Source of the DNA: GCA-2717185 sp964474755
GTDB lineage: Bacteria; Pseudomonadota; Alphaproteobacteria; UBA8366; GCA-2717185
Direction of reading: 5' to 3'
NCBI GenBank assembly: GCA_964474755.1
Contig: CAYYUG010000010.1
Location: forward strand, 13,601-77,600
Length of the DNA stretch: 64,000 nucleotides
How positions within the stretch are numbered: the stretch's first letter is position 1; each line of letters begins with the position of its first letter. Below the pieces are notes generated by a model, which ran no database searches, was not told the DNA's origin, and saw only the letters and a program-made list of their open reading frames with translations. Below, piece after piece: positions 53,183 to 62,148 of the stretch. The position numbers and the translations under genes were made by a program.

Positions 53183-54193
53183 ATGAAAGTGACGGTTTAT
53201 GGCGCCGGCGCAATCGGCGGGCATTTGGGGGCGCATTTGAAGCGGCACGGCTGCGATGTCAGCCTTATCGCACGCGGTGCACATCTGGAGGCGATGCGAA
53301 CGAACGGTCTGAAGCAGATCACCAAAGATGGGGAATTCATCACCCATCCGCACGTCACCGACGACCCTGCAACATTAGGACCGCAGGATTATGTGGTGAT
53401 GTCTTTGAAATCTTATCAGGCGCCGGGTGTGGTTGATGCGCTTCAGCCGCTGCTTGGACCCGATACGGTTGTGGCGACGGCAATGAATGGGATCCCTTGG
53501 TGGTATTTCTACAAATTGCGGGGCCCTTGGGAGAACTACCGCGTTAAGGCAGTCGATCCCGACGACAAGCAATGGAATGGTATCGGGCCAGAACGCGCAA
53601 TTGGCTGCATCACCTATGTTGCTAGCGAGGTGGTCGAGCCAGGCGTAGTAAAATCCGCCGGCACGTCGTTCCGGTACCAAATTGGCGAGCCAGACGGTGC
53701 GGAGTCAGAACGCTGCAAGCGCTTCCAGGAAGTCGTTGATGCGTCTGGGATCACCTGTCAAATCCGCCCGGAAATCCGCAAGGACATATGGGTCAAACTG
53801 ATGGGCAATATGGCCTATAATCCAACCAGTGCGCTAACCCTCGCCCATGCGGGAGCGATGGTGGAAGATGCTGATATGGAGGCGCTGCTGCGCCGCTTGA
53901 TGGCAGAAGTAATCTCGATCGGCACCGCTTTAGGCGCTAACCCGAACGCATCGATTGATGCTCGCATCGAGGGTACGCGAGAGGGTGCAGCGTTCCACAA
54001 GACCTCAATGCTGCAGGATCTGGAGCGCGGGCGTCAGATGGAAATTTCTCCTATCGTTGGCGCGGCGGCGGAGCTGGCGCGTTTGGCCGGCGTCGAAACG
54101 CCGACGGTTGATACGGTTCTCGCACTTGTGCAATTGCGTGCGCAGATGACCGGACAACTTCCGGGTGCCCCTGCTATCAAAGTGCCGGCGTAG
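53183..54193 (+). CDS. Ketopantoate-reductase-family dehydrogenase (third member)
   Basis: A 336-residue 2-oxoacid reductase with the nucleotide motif GAGAIGGHLGA near the start and KLMGNMAYNPTSALT in the C-terminal domain. It is less like the tandem pair than they are like each other. It lies between an aldolase and a DUF1028 gene on the same strand, so the product of the aldolase, a 2-oxo acid, is a natural substrate guess. GGGAGAA precedes the ATG. Confidence 0.92.
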   Translation: MKVTVYGAGAIGGHLGAHLKRHGCDVSLIARGAHLEAMRTNGLKQITKDGEFITHPHVTDDPATLGPQDYVVMSLKSYQAPGVVDALQPLLGPDTVVATAMNGIPWWYFYKLRGPWENYRVKAVDPDDKQWNGIGPERAIGCITYVASEVVEPGVVKSAGTSFRYQIGEPDGAESERCKRFQEVVDASGITCQIRPEIRKDIWVKLMGNMAYNPTSALTLAHAGAMVEDADMEALLRRLMAEVISIGTALGANPNASIDARIEGTREGAAFHKTSMLQDLERGRQMEISPIVGAAAELARLAGVETPTVDTVLALVQLRAQMTGQLPGAPAIKVPA

Positions 54194-54206
54194 CCGGAGC
54201 ATGGTC

Positions 54207-54950
54207 ATGAACAATAAAGCTTCTGAACTCCTCAAAGGCATTAAACTTAAACGCGGACCAGACCAACACACCTTTACTGCCATCGGCCGTTGCCCCCGCA
54301 CTGGGCGGCTTGGAGTGGGGGTGACGACAGGTGAGATCGGTACTGGTGGGCGGGTTCCCTCAGTGATGGCAAATGTTGGTGCCGTAGGGACGCAGGCTTC
54401 AACCGATCCGCGGCTCGGACCTCTTGCCATCAAGCTGCTGGAACTGGGCTATCCTGCATCTCGGGTAATGGCGGAACTCGAGGCTAGCGACCCTTATATA
54501 GAATATCGACAGCTTGGCATTGTTGATCGGTTCGGCCGCACCGCTGTACGCACAGGCTCAAGCAACAATCCCTGGGCAGGGCACGAGACTGGGAATGGCT
54601 GGGTCGTAATGGGTAACGCTGTGGTCGATGAAGGGGTGGTCGCAGCGATGGCTAACGCTATGCGCGAGCATGAGGCAGAAGATATCGAGACCCGTCTGAT
54701 GCATTCGATCAGCGCTGGTACCGACGCCGGCGGCCAGCCGGATGGTCAGCGTGCGGCGGCTATCTTAGTCCATGAAAATGAAAGCTACGCAATCATCAAT
54801 CTACGCGTTGATGATCATGATGAGCCAATGCAGGAACTGTGGCGGCTGTTTGAGAAGATGCGCCCACTGGTGCCATATTACCGGCAGCGGCCTGACGACC
54901 CAACGCTTGGCCGCGTCGTTGACTGGAAGAAGGAACAAGGGATTGATTGA
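54207..54950 (+). CDS. DUF1028 family protein
   Basis: A 247-residue protein with the DUF1028 pattern: FTAIGRCPRTGRLGVGVTTG, GAVGTQASTDPRLGPLAIKLL and GNAVVDEGVVAAMANA. The family has an Ntn-hydrolase-like fold and is not characterised. I chose the ATG at 54207 with GGAG seven bases upstream. Starts six or 42 bases earlier have no suitable spacing. It follows the reductase stop by 13 bases, so the two are likely coupled. Confidence 0.88.
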   Translation: MNNKASELLKGIKLKRGPDQHTFTAIGRCPRTGRLGVGVTTGEIGTGGRVPSVMANVGAVGTQASTDPRLGPLAIKLLELGYPASRVMAELEASDPYIEYRQLGIVDRFGRTAVRTGSSNNPWAGHETGNGWVVMGNAVVDEGVVAAMANAMREHEAEDIETRLMHSISAGTDAGGQPDGQRAAAILVHENESYAIINLRVDDHDEPMQELWRLFEKMRPLVPYYRQRPDDPTLGRVVDWKKEQGID

Positions 54951-55435
54951 TCCGACGCAGTCTAATGTGAAAGTAGCGCCGGATTTTTATTTCTTGGAGC
55001 ACATCCTTCATCATTCTGCTAAAGATTTATTCCCTTAGCTGCTAACCCGTAATTCCCGCCAAAAGGCCCTCGTGCTCGATCCAGTAGCTTCTATTGGTCC
55101 AGCCGGTTCGTTCAATAACTGCCTAAAAGCTTTCTTGGATGGGCTTTTAGCTGCGCTTCCAAGCGTCCACGGACGACATCGGAGGATGAAGGCGGCATAG
55201 ACGTGACTGAGTGAACGACCAACCTTGTGAAATTTCCTGCATGTCCAGCGCAATGCGCGACGGTTATTTTTTTGGAGATTAGATTGCTCACTGTCCGTCA
55301 CGTGCAACAGAATTTTTCGAAAGCCTATCCCTACTCCTCTGCGGTGTGCCGTATTAAGGGCGGGTGGTGCGATGTCCGAACCGACTTTGGTCAATTACTA
55401 TCCTGTATGGACCACGGCGAAGAAAGCGAGAACAC
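54951..55435. other. Spacer, no gene recognised
   Basis: About 485 bases. A minus-strand frame of 119 codons (55035-55394) and several plus-strand frames are present but none looks like a known protein, and their amino acid make-up is rich in R, S and H as in chance frames. It probably holds the promoter of the next gene near 55300-55430. Confidence 0.4.
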
Positions 55436-56488
55436 ATGATGAGGAAGCAGGTTTTCTACTTCAATTTCCTAACCAATCCGCAGGCATTCGAGAAAACCCT
55501 GACCCAGGATGGTGACATCGGATTGACGAAATTGACACATGATATGCCGGATACGGAAATCGACGCGGTGCTACAGCGAGCGCATGGCTATCAGATTCGT
55601 GGTAATTGGCGCGATGTGCCGGACGATTATCGTGGTCATGCTGCCCTGATCGAGCGTTGTCCAAGTCTGTTGGCGATCTCGACCGGAGGTGCCGGTTACG
55701 ATACGATTCATGTAGACGATTGCACAGCGGCGGGTGTGCTAGCGGTTAGTCAGGCAGGAATGAACGCCGAAGCTGTTGCGGAGCATGCAGTTGGCATGAT
55801 GCTGTCGTTGACCAAGAAGATTGCCCAAGTAAATCAGGCGCTGCGCCGCGACCGGGATTGGGTGCGTCGCGATTACATAAATAATGATATCTACGGCAAG
55901 ACGCTGGGAATTGTGGGGCTGGGTCAGATAGGTACTCGAGTGGCTGAAATCTGCCGGCTTGCCTTTGGCATGACGATACTGGCAGTTCATCCACGTTTGA
56001 CGGTGGAACAAGCGGCGCAGCGAGGCGCTAAGCTCGTGTCATTAGAAACCGCGCTGGAGAACAGCGACTTCCTGCTCGTTGCGTGCGGCCTTAATGATGA
56101 AACTCGCGGTCTTTTTGGTGCGGGTGAATTCGAGCGCATGAAGCCTACTGCCTATTTCGTCACCATCGGCCGCGGGGGTATCCATGACGAGGTGGCGCTG
56201 GCCGATGCGCTTTCAGACGGTCAGTTAGCGGGAGCGGGACTTGACGTATGGATTGACGAACCGCCGCCACTCGATCATCCGCTGCTTAAATTTGATAATG
56301 TATTTGCCTCACCGCACATTGCCGCAATTACGCCGGAAAGTGCGTTGAAGGCGATGACCGAGGCGGCCAATCAGTGGCGGCTGATCCTGTCCGGTCGGCG
56401 TCCGCCTCGACTGGCCAACCCCGAGGCTTGGCCTGCTTTCAAAGAGCGCTTCCAGCGGATCATGGGCACACCGGCGGGAGAGGACTAA
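55436..56488 (+). CDS. D-isomer-specific 2-hydroxyacid dehydrogenase
   Basis: A 350-residue NAD-dependent dehydrogenase. The nucleotide motif is GLGQIGTRVAEI; catalytic residues are the R in VTIGRGG-adjacent CGLNDETRGLF, the E in DVWIDEPPP and the H in ASPHIAAI. It would interconvert a D-2-hydroxy acid and its 2-oxo acid. The ATG at 55436 follows GCGAG; an in-frame ATG lies at 55439 too. Its 3' end overlaps the convergent amidase by four bases. Confidence 0.93.
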   Translation: MMRKQVFYFNFLTNPQAFEKTLTQDGDIGLTKLTHDMPDTEIDAVLQRAHGYQIRGNWRDVPDDYRGHAALIERCPSLLAISTGGAGYDTIHVDDCTAAGVLAVSQAGMNAEAVAEHAVGMMLSLTKKIAQVNQALRRDRDWVRRDYINNDIYGKTLGIVGLGQIGTRVAEICRLAFGMTILAVHPRLTVEQAAQRGAKLVSLETALENSDFLLVACGLNDETRGLFGAGEFERMKPTAYFVTIGRGGIHDEVALADALSDGQLAGAGLDVWIDEPPPLDHPLLKFDNVFASPHIAAITPESALKAMTEAANQWRLILSGRRPPRLANPEAWPAFKERFQRIMGTPAGED

Positions 56489-57882
56489 CCAACTACAACC
56501 GGATCGATCTCGCCGATTATCCAACGCGCGATGGCAGTCATCCGAGCATCCTGGTGTGGCTGGCCCATCACCTGGGCGCCAACTGGCATGCCGCCTACAC
56601 TCATCATCGGCATGGTCACGCAGGGTGCGAACAGCATCGAACTCGGTGTGTTGAAAATCGCATCACCGGTTGGTCGTGGCGCCAGTGGTTGTCCTTGTAT
56701 GTCACCTGGCCAAAGCGGCGCTGGGCCAGGACAACTTAGCGTGATGGCCGCGTCCGCCATGTTGCCGATCGCCGCATGGGCTCGCTGCGCGGCTTCGCGG
56801 GCCAGCAACGCCGTGCGGTAGTCGTCCGGTGACATCGCCTCCGCCTTGGCTAGGCCAGCCTTGGCGCGCTCGCTGACAAACTCTCCTTTCTGGTTGACTA
56901 AATTTCGCTGCGCCCAGCGGTTCTCCCAGGGCGTTATGTTACCGGTAATAGCGGGTGCATCGAATATCGTTTGTTCTAGCTTCTGGACAAGTGGATGATC
57001 GTTCCTGCGCAGCAAGGTTACGCCGGCGCCCTCTAGGTTTCCCAACAGCCCTTCGAAGGCGCCCTTGCTCTGGTCGTCAAGCATCGACCAGCCGGCGGTC
57101 TCCAGAACGATCAGCGTGTCTGGTTTTGAGGCGACTGGCGCTGATGCTGGCCCAAACAAGCCGAGTGCTCCCCTATCGCCGCCGGCGCGTTTGGCAATTT
57201 CGATCGCCACCTGCCACATATCCTCAATGCAACCGGCATGCGTGCCGTGAGTGCTCATGCTTGTCGCCTGCCGTTCACCTCGGTTGATGCCACCTTGTGT
57301 CGGTTTTAACGCAACATTGCCGCAATAGGCAGCAGGTCGGATGATTGAGCCGCCGACCTGCGTACCGATGGCAGTTGGCACCATCCGCGCCGCCACTGCC
57401 GCGGCCGAGCCCGAGGAGGAGCCGCCTGGCGTGCGGGTAGTGTCGAAAGGGTTAGTGGTTGGCCCCGGGTGCGAACCGCCAAGTTCCGCAGTAACCGTCT
57501 TGCCCAGCACTACGGCACCCGCTTCGCGCAGAGCCCAGACTGCGGCGTTGTCATTTTTTGGGAAGTTGCCAGCATAAGCTTCGCAGCCCATCTGCGTCGG
57601 CATATCCTTAGTTTCCAGTAAATCCTTGATGCTGATCGGTAGCCCGTCGATCGCCGAAAGCGTCTTACCGTCCTTGTAGCGTTGGTTGCTGGCGTCCGCG
57701 GCTTCACGAGCGCCGTCCTCGTTCAGCACCACATATGCTTTTACCTCCGGCTCGCGTTTGGCGATGGTCTCAAGACAGCGTTCCAGATAGGCACGCGGTG
57801 TGTCGGAGCCGTTCTGGAAAGCGGGTACCTTGTCGTGAAAGGTTAGTGCCTGAAAATTGCGTGGGTCGTAGCTGTCAGCCAT
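56485..57882 (-). CDS. Amidase signature-family hydrolase
   Basis: A 465-residue amidase. The Ser-Ser-Lys triad regions are visible: the lysine in PISIKDLLET, the glycine-serine region TPGGSSSGSAAA, and the second serine in GTQVGGSIIRPAAYCG. It would release ammonia from an amide. Full length. It leads no obvious operon; an upstream promoter would lie in the short gap toward the VOC gene. Substrate unknown. Confidence 0.93.
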   Translation of the reverse strand: MADSYDPRNFQALTFHDKVPAFQNGSDTPRAYLERCLETIAKREPEVKAYVVLNEDGAREAADASNQRYKDGKTLSAIDGLPISIKDLLETKDMPTQMGCEAYAGNFPKNDNAAVWALREAGAVVLGKTVTAELGGSHPGPTTNPFDTTRTPGGSSSGSAAAVAARMVPTAIGTQVGGSIIRPAAYCGNVALKPTQGGINRGERQATSMSTHGTHAGCIEDMWQVAIEIAKRAGGDRGALGLFGPASAPVASKPDTLIVLETAGWSMLDDQSKGAFEGLLGNLEGAGVTLLRRNDHPLVQKLEQTIFDAPAITGNITPWENRWAQRNLVNQKGEFVSERAKAGLAKAEAMSPDDYRTALLAREAAQRAHAAIGNMADAAITLSCPGPAPLWPGDIQGQPLAPRPTGDAIFNTPSSMLFAPCVTMPMMSVGGMPVGAQVMGQPHQDARMTAIARWIIGEIDPVVVG

Positions 57883-57993
57883 CGCTTGGTCTCCTTATAC
57901 CATTTGCTGATCTTGGCAGGTAAGCGGTTGGGGTTCAACGTGGAGCGATGATTGGCTACAGTAAATAAAGCGCAATCAATCGGAGACTGATTT

Positions 57994-58398
57994 ATGTCCG
58001 CACGACCAGCCCCTTTTAATGGCATTCGCCATGTCGCCTTTGTCGTACCAAACCTCGAGGAATGTGAAAAATTCTACACTGAGGTGATGGGTATGGAGAT
58101 CTTGAACCGCGCCAACGAAAACCTCGTTTATTTGACATGCGGTAACGATAATCTGTCACTCGCCCGCGCTAAGAATCCAACAGACGGTAAAAGCTGCTTC
58201 GATCATTATGGCTTCATCGTTCGCTCTAAGGATGAGTTAGATGGCTGGTATGGCTACTTTAAGGCGGAAGGTGTTGAGGTTATGGACCAGCCGCACGATC
58301 ACGCTGATGGCGCGCGCAGCTTCCACGTCAAGGACCCCGCAGGCAACGTCATTCAGCCTATCTATCACCCTGCCATTTCCGGGCAGACGTTTAATTAG
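57994..58398 (+). CDS. VOC-family (glyoxalase/extradiol dioxygenase fold) protein
   Basis: A 134-residue vicinal-oxygen-chelate protein. It starts GIRHVAFVVPNLEECEKFYTEVMGMEIL and ends with SFHVKDPAGNVIQPIYHP, the typical strand pattern with an H and E for metal binding. A single VOC domain of this size may be a glyoxalase-like isomerase or a dioxygenase partner. CGGAGA precedes the ATG. It ends four bases before the convergent acyl-CoA dehydrogenase. Confidence 0.92.
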   Translation: MSARPAPFNGIRHVAFVVPNLEECEKFYTEVMGMEILNRANENLVYLTCGNDNLSLARAKNPTDGKSCFDHYGFIVRSKDELDGWYGYFKAEGVEVMDQPHDHADGARSFHVKDPAGNVIQPIYHPAISGQTFN

Positions 58399-58401
58399 CG
58401 G

Positions 58402-59535
58402 CTATCGCGACAGCGCGCGACTGATCACCAGACGTTGAATGTCATTGGTGCCTTCGTAGATTTTGCAGACCCGTACGTCGCGGTAGATACGCTCCAATGG
58501 GTAGTCTTCTAGATAGCCGTAACCGCCGAGCGTCTGGATCGCGTCGGAACAGACTTTCTCTGCCATCTCGGAAGTTGCAACCTTTGCCATCGACGCCTCG
58601 ATGAGACAGGGTTGACCAGCATCGCGCAGAGCGGCGGCGTGCCAGACCAGTTGTCGTGCCGCCTCAATCTCCGTCGCCATGTCGGCGAGGCGAAAACCTA
58701 CCGCCTGATGCTCGAAGATCGGTTTGCCCATGCTCTCCCGCTCTTGCGCGTAGGTGAGCGCGATTTCGAAGGCAGAACGCGCCATACCGACCGCCTGCGA
58801 AGCGATACCGATACGTCCGCTCTCCAGGTTTGCTAGCGCGATGCGGTAACCTTCGCCCTCTTCGGCAAGCCGGTTCTCTTCCGGAACCTCGACATTTTCC
58901 AGCACGATTTGACAGGTGTCGGAAGCCCGCTGACCCAACTTTTTCTCAACCCGGGCAACGATATAGCCGGGATTGTCGGTAGGCACAATGAAGGCGCTGA
59001 TACCGTGCTTACCCGTGTCTGGCCCAGTGCGCGCGAATACCAGAGCGATGTCTGCATTTTTCCCGGTAGTTACGAACTGTTTGGTGCCGTTCAAAATGTA
59101 ATGTCCGTTCCGCCGCTCTGCCGTGGTTTTCAAGGTTGAGGCATCGGAGCCCGCATGCGGCTCTGTCAGGCAAAAGCAACTCAGAATTTTACCGCTGGCA
59201 AGGGCTGGAAGATATCGGTCTTGCTGATCTCTGTTGCCGTATTGGATAATCGGCAGGCAGCCGACGGAATTGTGCCCGCTGACTGCGGTAGATAGGCCGC
59301 CGCAGCCCGCAGCAATCTCCTCCAGCATTGCGGCGTAGGCGAGGTGGTCGGCACCAACGCCGCCCTTGTCGGCCGGCACCAGCATGCCAAGGAAACCAAG
59401 CCTGCCCATCTCAGCCATGGTGTCCCGCGAAAAATGACTGTCGCGGTCCCAGTCCGCGGCGTGCGGCAAGAGATGCTCGCGAGAGAAACGTGCCGCGGTA
59501 TCGCGGATCAGTGCCTGTTCTTCGTTCAGGAGCAT
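58402..59535 (-). CDS. Acyl-CoA dehydrogenase
   Basis: A 377-residue FAD enzyme that makes a trans-2 double bond in an acyl-CoA. Signature stretches are CFCLTEPHAGSDASTLKT, NGTKQFVTTGKNADI and the C-terminal IYRDVRVCKIYEGTNDIQRL, with the catalytic glutamate in YEGTNDIQ. It begins on the last base of the amidohydrolase stop (TGATG), so the two are translationally coupled. Confidence 0.94.
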   Translation of the reverse strand: MLLNEEQALIRDTAARFSREHLLPHAADWDRDSHFSRDTMAEMGRLGFLGMLVPADKGGVGADHLAYAAMLEEIAAGCGGLSTAVSGHNSVGCLPIIQYGNRDQQDRYLPALASGKILSCFCLTEPHAGSDASTLKTTAERRNGHYILNGTKQFVTTGKNADIALVFARTGPDTGKHGISAFIVPTDNPGYIVARVEKKLGQRASDTCQIVLENVEVPEENRLAEEGEGYRIALANLESGRIGIASQAVGMARSAFEIALTYAQERESMGKPIFEHQAVGFRLADMATEIEAARQLVWHAAALRDAGQPCLIEASMAKVATSEMAEKVCSDAIQTLGGYGYLEDYPLERIYRDVRVCKIYEGTNDIQRLVISRALSR

Positions 59536-60554
59536 CAGTCGTCGAGCTTATAAGTTGTCACTGCGACGTCGTGATAGAGCTTTGCTTTTTCATCCGTGGA
59601 GTAGTTCACGGTCAGTCGCTTAAAAGAATTGTAGAGCACGTTATAACTGCAGCTCAGTTTATCGACCGGAAAGTTCGATTCAAACATGCAGCGGTCAACG
59701 CCGAACTTTTCGATAGTGTATTCATAATACGGCCGGGTCGCCTCGCAGAGTTCCTCACTGGTTGGTGGTTTTGCTTTTTCGTGCCATGCGAAGCCGTTCA
59801 CTTCCATGTTGATGCCACCCAGCTTGGCGCGGACATTTTCGCATTGCGCAAGTTCTTCAATCGAACTCTGCCACGTCGCAAAGACCTCGTCTCCCTTTCC
59901 CTTATAGGGACCGATACCGATCGGGCTGCCGAAATGATCTAAGATGATAACCGTGTCCGGGAAAGCGCGGGCTAGATTGGTGACGTCGGGGATTTGTGGA
60001 TGATAGCACCAGGCCTCATAGCTGAGGTTGCGGGGCGCCAGATGCTTGAAGCCGGCGCGAAAATCATTCCGCAGAACCATATCGCCGGGCGGGTTAGTGC
60101 GATGGTTCGCGACTTCCTTGTTATTGTCCCATGCCATACCAAGCCGAATGCCTTTGAACCGTCCACCGCCGGCGTCGATCTGTTTGTCCAACACATCGGC
60201 GGCAGCGTCGCCGATCTTTAGGTCACAGGTACCGATTATTCCCTGCGCCACCCGCGCGTCGCCATATAGGCCGGATGCGCTCATCGCGGCGATACCGCGC
60301 ACGAACTCGGTCTCTCCGATCGCCTTCATTGCCTCCGGCCCGTTGGTCTTGAACATAGCGCCGCATTCGATGAATACGGTGGAGACGATGTTGTGACCCG
60401 CATCAAGGTCTTCAAGGATTTCGTCCAGCAGGTAGCGCGGTTGGGTGTGCTCGGTCTTGAACTCCCACAGATGATGGTGCGGGTCGCAAATCGGCAGATC
60501 CGGTTCCAGGGTTTCCTCCACCGTCTGTGCTAGCCAATCGTCATGCGTGCCCAT
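59535..60554 (-). CDS. Amidohydrolase-family (TIM-barrel, metal-dependent) hydrolase
   Basis: A 339-residue hydrolase of the amidohydrolase_2 group. The metal motif HxH lies in DPHHHLWEF near residue 20; later metal or catalytic residues include EAHIE-like HF in ILDHFGSPIG and the C-terminal MFESNFPVDK. Similar enzymes act as lactonases or decarboxylases. It is the first gene of a pair with the acyl-CoA dehydrogenase, an unusual pairing. Confidence 0.92.
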   Translation of the reverse strand: MGTHDDWLAQTVEETLEPDLPICDPHHHLWEFKTEHTQPRYLLDEILEDLDAGHNIVSTVFIECGAMFKTNGPEAMKAIGETEFVRGIAAMSASGLYGDARVAQGIIGTCDLKIGDAAADVLDKQIDAGGGRFKGIRLGMAWDNNKEVANHRTNPPGDMVLRNDFRAGFKHLAPRNLSYEAWCYHPQIPDVTNLARAFPDTVIILDHFGSPIGIGPYKGKGDEVFATWQSSIEELAQCENVRAKLGGINMEVNGFAWHEKAKPPTSEELCEATRPYYEYTIEKFGVDRCMFESNFPVDKLSCSYNVLYNSFKRLTVNYSTDEKAKLYHDVAVTTYKLDD

Positions 60555-60670
60555 CGTCCACCTACTTTTGCTGTATAGCTTCGAATAATCACTGAAACCC
60601 TTTCAGGCCGCGCTGTCAAAGCGGCGGCGATCGGTTAGAGTGCATCGTCTATTACTGGTGAAGGGTTTTC

Positions 60671-62146
60671 ATGACTTCGGTAACGCTTAACGAAGTCCGA
60701 CGTGGCTTCTATCTCGACTCGGTTGCGCTCATGCGGGTTGCGCGTACGGTCGCGGAAATGCAGGGCATAGAGGAAGCTGCGTTGATGATGGGGTCGCCTG
60801 CAAACCGTGATTTAATGCGAGATGCCGGAATATTGAGCGACGACGGAGAAGGGGCAGAGCCCAACGATCTCGTTATTGCGGTGCGGGCAGTGGATCGATC
60901 TGCGGCGGTGGCAGCGCTCGTGGAAGCTGCAAACCAAATCGACCGTCCGAAATTATCCAGCGACGCTGCCGTTTGGCGGCCAAAAACCTTGAGGCAGGCC
61001 GCTAAGATGGCGCCCGAGGCAAACATAGCGCTCATTTCTGTGCCAGGTGACTTTGCGGTTGCAGAAGCGCGCAAAGCGCTTCGGCAGGGTCTTCACGCAA
61101 TGATTTTTAGTGACAATATCCCGGTTGAGTCGGAACGTGCCCTTAAGGAAGAGGCCCGCGACGCGGGGTTGCTCGTCATGGGACCGGACTGTGGCACGGC
61201 AATCCTTGGCGGCGTGCCTCTCGCCTTTGCCAACTCCGTGCCTCGCGGCGACATTGGTATTATTGGTGCCTCCGGCACTGGCATCCAGGAGGTGAGCTGT
61301 CTAATAGCGCAAAACGGTGGCGGTATATCGCAGGCTATCGGCGTCGGTGGTCGCGACCTTTCGGCCGAGGTTGGTGGAATCACTACACTGATGGCGATAG
61401 ATCAATTGGATGCGGATCCGGCAACCGCCCATATCGTGCTGATTTCCAAGCCTCCGGCGGCGGATGTTGCAGAACGGGTAGCCGCGCACATCGCTAAAAG
61501 TCCAAAATCCTTTACGGTCTGCTTTATTGGCAGTGATGTGCCGGCTCTGCCCAGCAATGCTGTCGCGGCCACGACCTTGAAGGGCGCTGCGATGCAAGCT
61601 TTGGGAGGTTTGGAGGACCAGTTCGTCACAACAGAAATTTCTTCGATTGGTGACCGAACGGTTCTCGGCCTATTTTCTGGTGGAACCTTATGCGCCGAGG
61701 CGCAGATCATCTTCTGGGGAGGGGGCGAAGCCGTCGTGTCCAACGCGCCGGTGCCGAATGCAGGTCCGATTGCTTCGACTGGACACCGTTTCCTCGACCT
61801 CGGCAGCGATGAATATACGAAGGGCCGGCCGCACCCGATGATCGATCCCGGCGTGCGCGACACGCCCTTGGCGGCGGGGTTGCGGGATCCGGCAGTGGGC
61901 GCGGTGCTGCTGGATATCGTTATTGGCTATGGTGCGCACTACGATCCGGCTGGTCACCTCGCAGCGCAACTCCGCGCGCAGGCCCGGAATGAAACGCTTG
62001 TCATAGCCTCGGTAACGGGTACGGATAGTGATCCGCAAATTCGCAGTGTACAAGAATCCGCGCTGCGGTCCGTGGGCATTGCCGTTTTACCTTCGAATGC
62101 GGACGCTGCGGCCTACGCATTGGCCTGCCTTCGCGCGAGTGAGTGA
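60671..62146 (+). CDS. fdrA: FdrA-like acyl-CoA synthetase/ oxamate carbamoyltransferase-type subunit
   Basis: A 491-residue member of the FdrA group related to succinyl-CoA synthetase. It has the family stretches MMGSPANRDLMRDAG, MGPDCGTAILGGVPLAFAN, GASGTGIQEVS, GVGGRDLSAEVGG and GRPHPMIDP. E. coli FdrA is about 555 residues, so this copy lacks roughly the last 60. E. coli FdrA (AllF) is reported to work with two other proteins as oxamate carbamoyltransferase. Here the partner genes are not in the window; the next gene is an Ntn hydrolase instead. GGTGAAGGG lies before the ATG. Confidence 0.9.
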   Translation: MTSVTLNEVRRGFYLDSVALMRVARTVAEMQGIEEAALMMGSPANRDLMRDAGILSDDGEGAEPNDLVIAVRAVDRSAAVAALVEAANQIDRPKLSSDAAVWRPKTLRQAAKMAPEANIALISVPGDFAVAEARKALRQGLHAMIFSDNIPVESERALKEEARDAGLLVMGPDCGTAILGGVPLAFANSVPRGDIGIIGASGTGIQEVSCLIAQNGGGISQAIGVGGRDLSAEVGGITTLMAIDQLDADPATAHIVLISKPPAADVAERVAAHIAKSPKSFTVCFIGSDVPALPSNAVAATTLKGAAMQALGGLEDQFVTTEISSIGDRTVLGLFSGGTLCAEAQIIFWGGGEAVVSNAPVPNAGPIASTGHRFLDLGSDEYTKGRPHPMIDPGVRDTPLAAGLRDPAVGAVLLDIVIGYGAHYDPAGHLAAQLRAQARNETLVIASVTGTDSDPQIRSVQESALRSVGIAVLPSNADAAAYALACLRASE

Positions 62147-62148
62147 CC

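Noticed and set aside
55035..55394. 119-codon minus-strand frame in a spacer, possibly a transposase remnant
   Set aside because: No DDE or other transposase motif and no terminal repeats could be seen.
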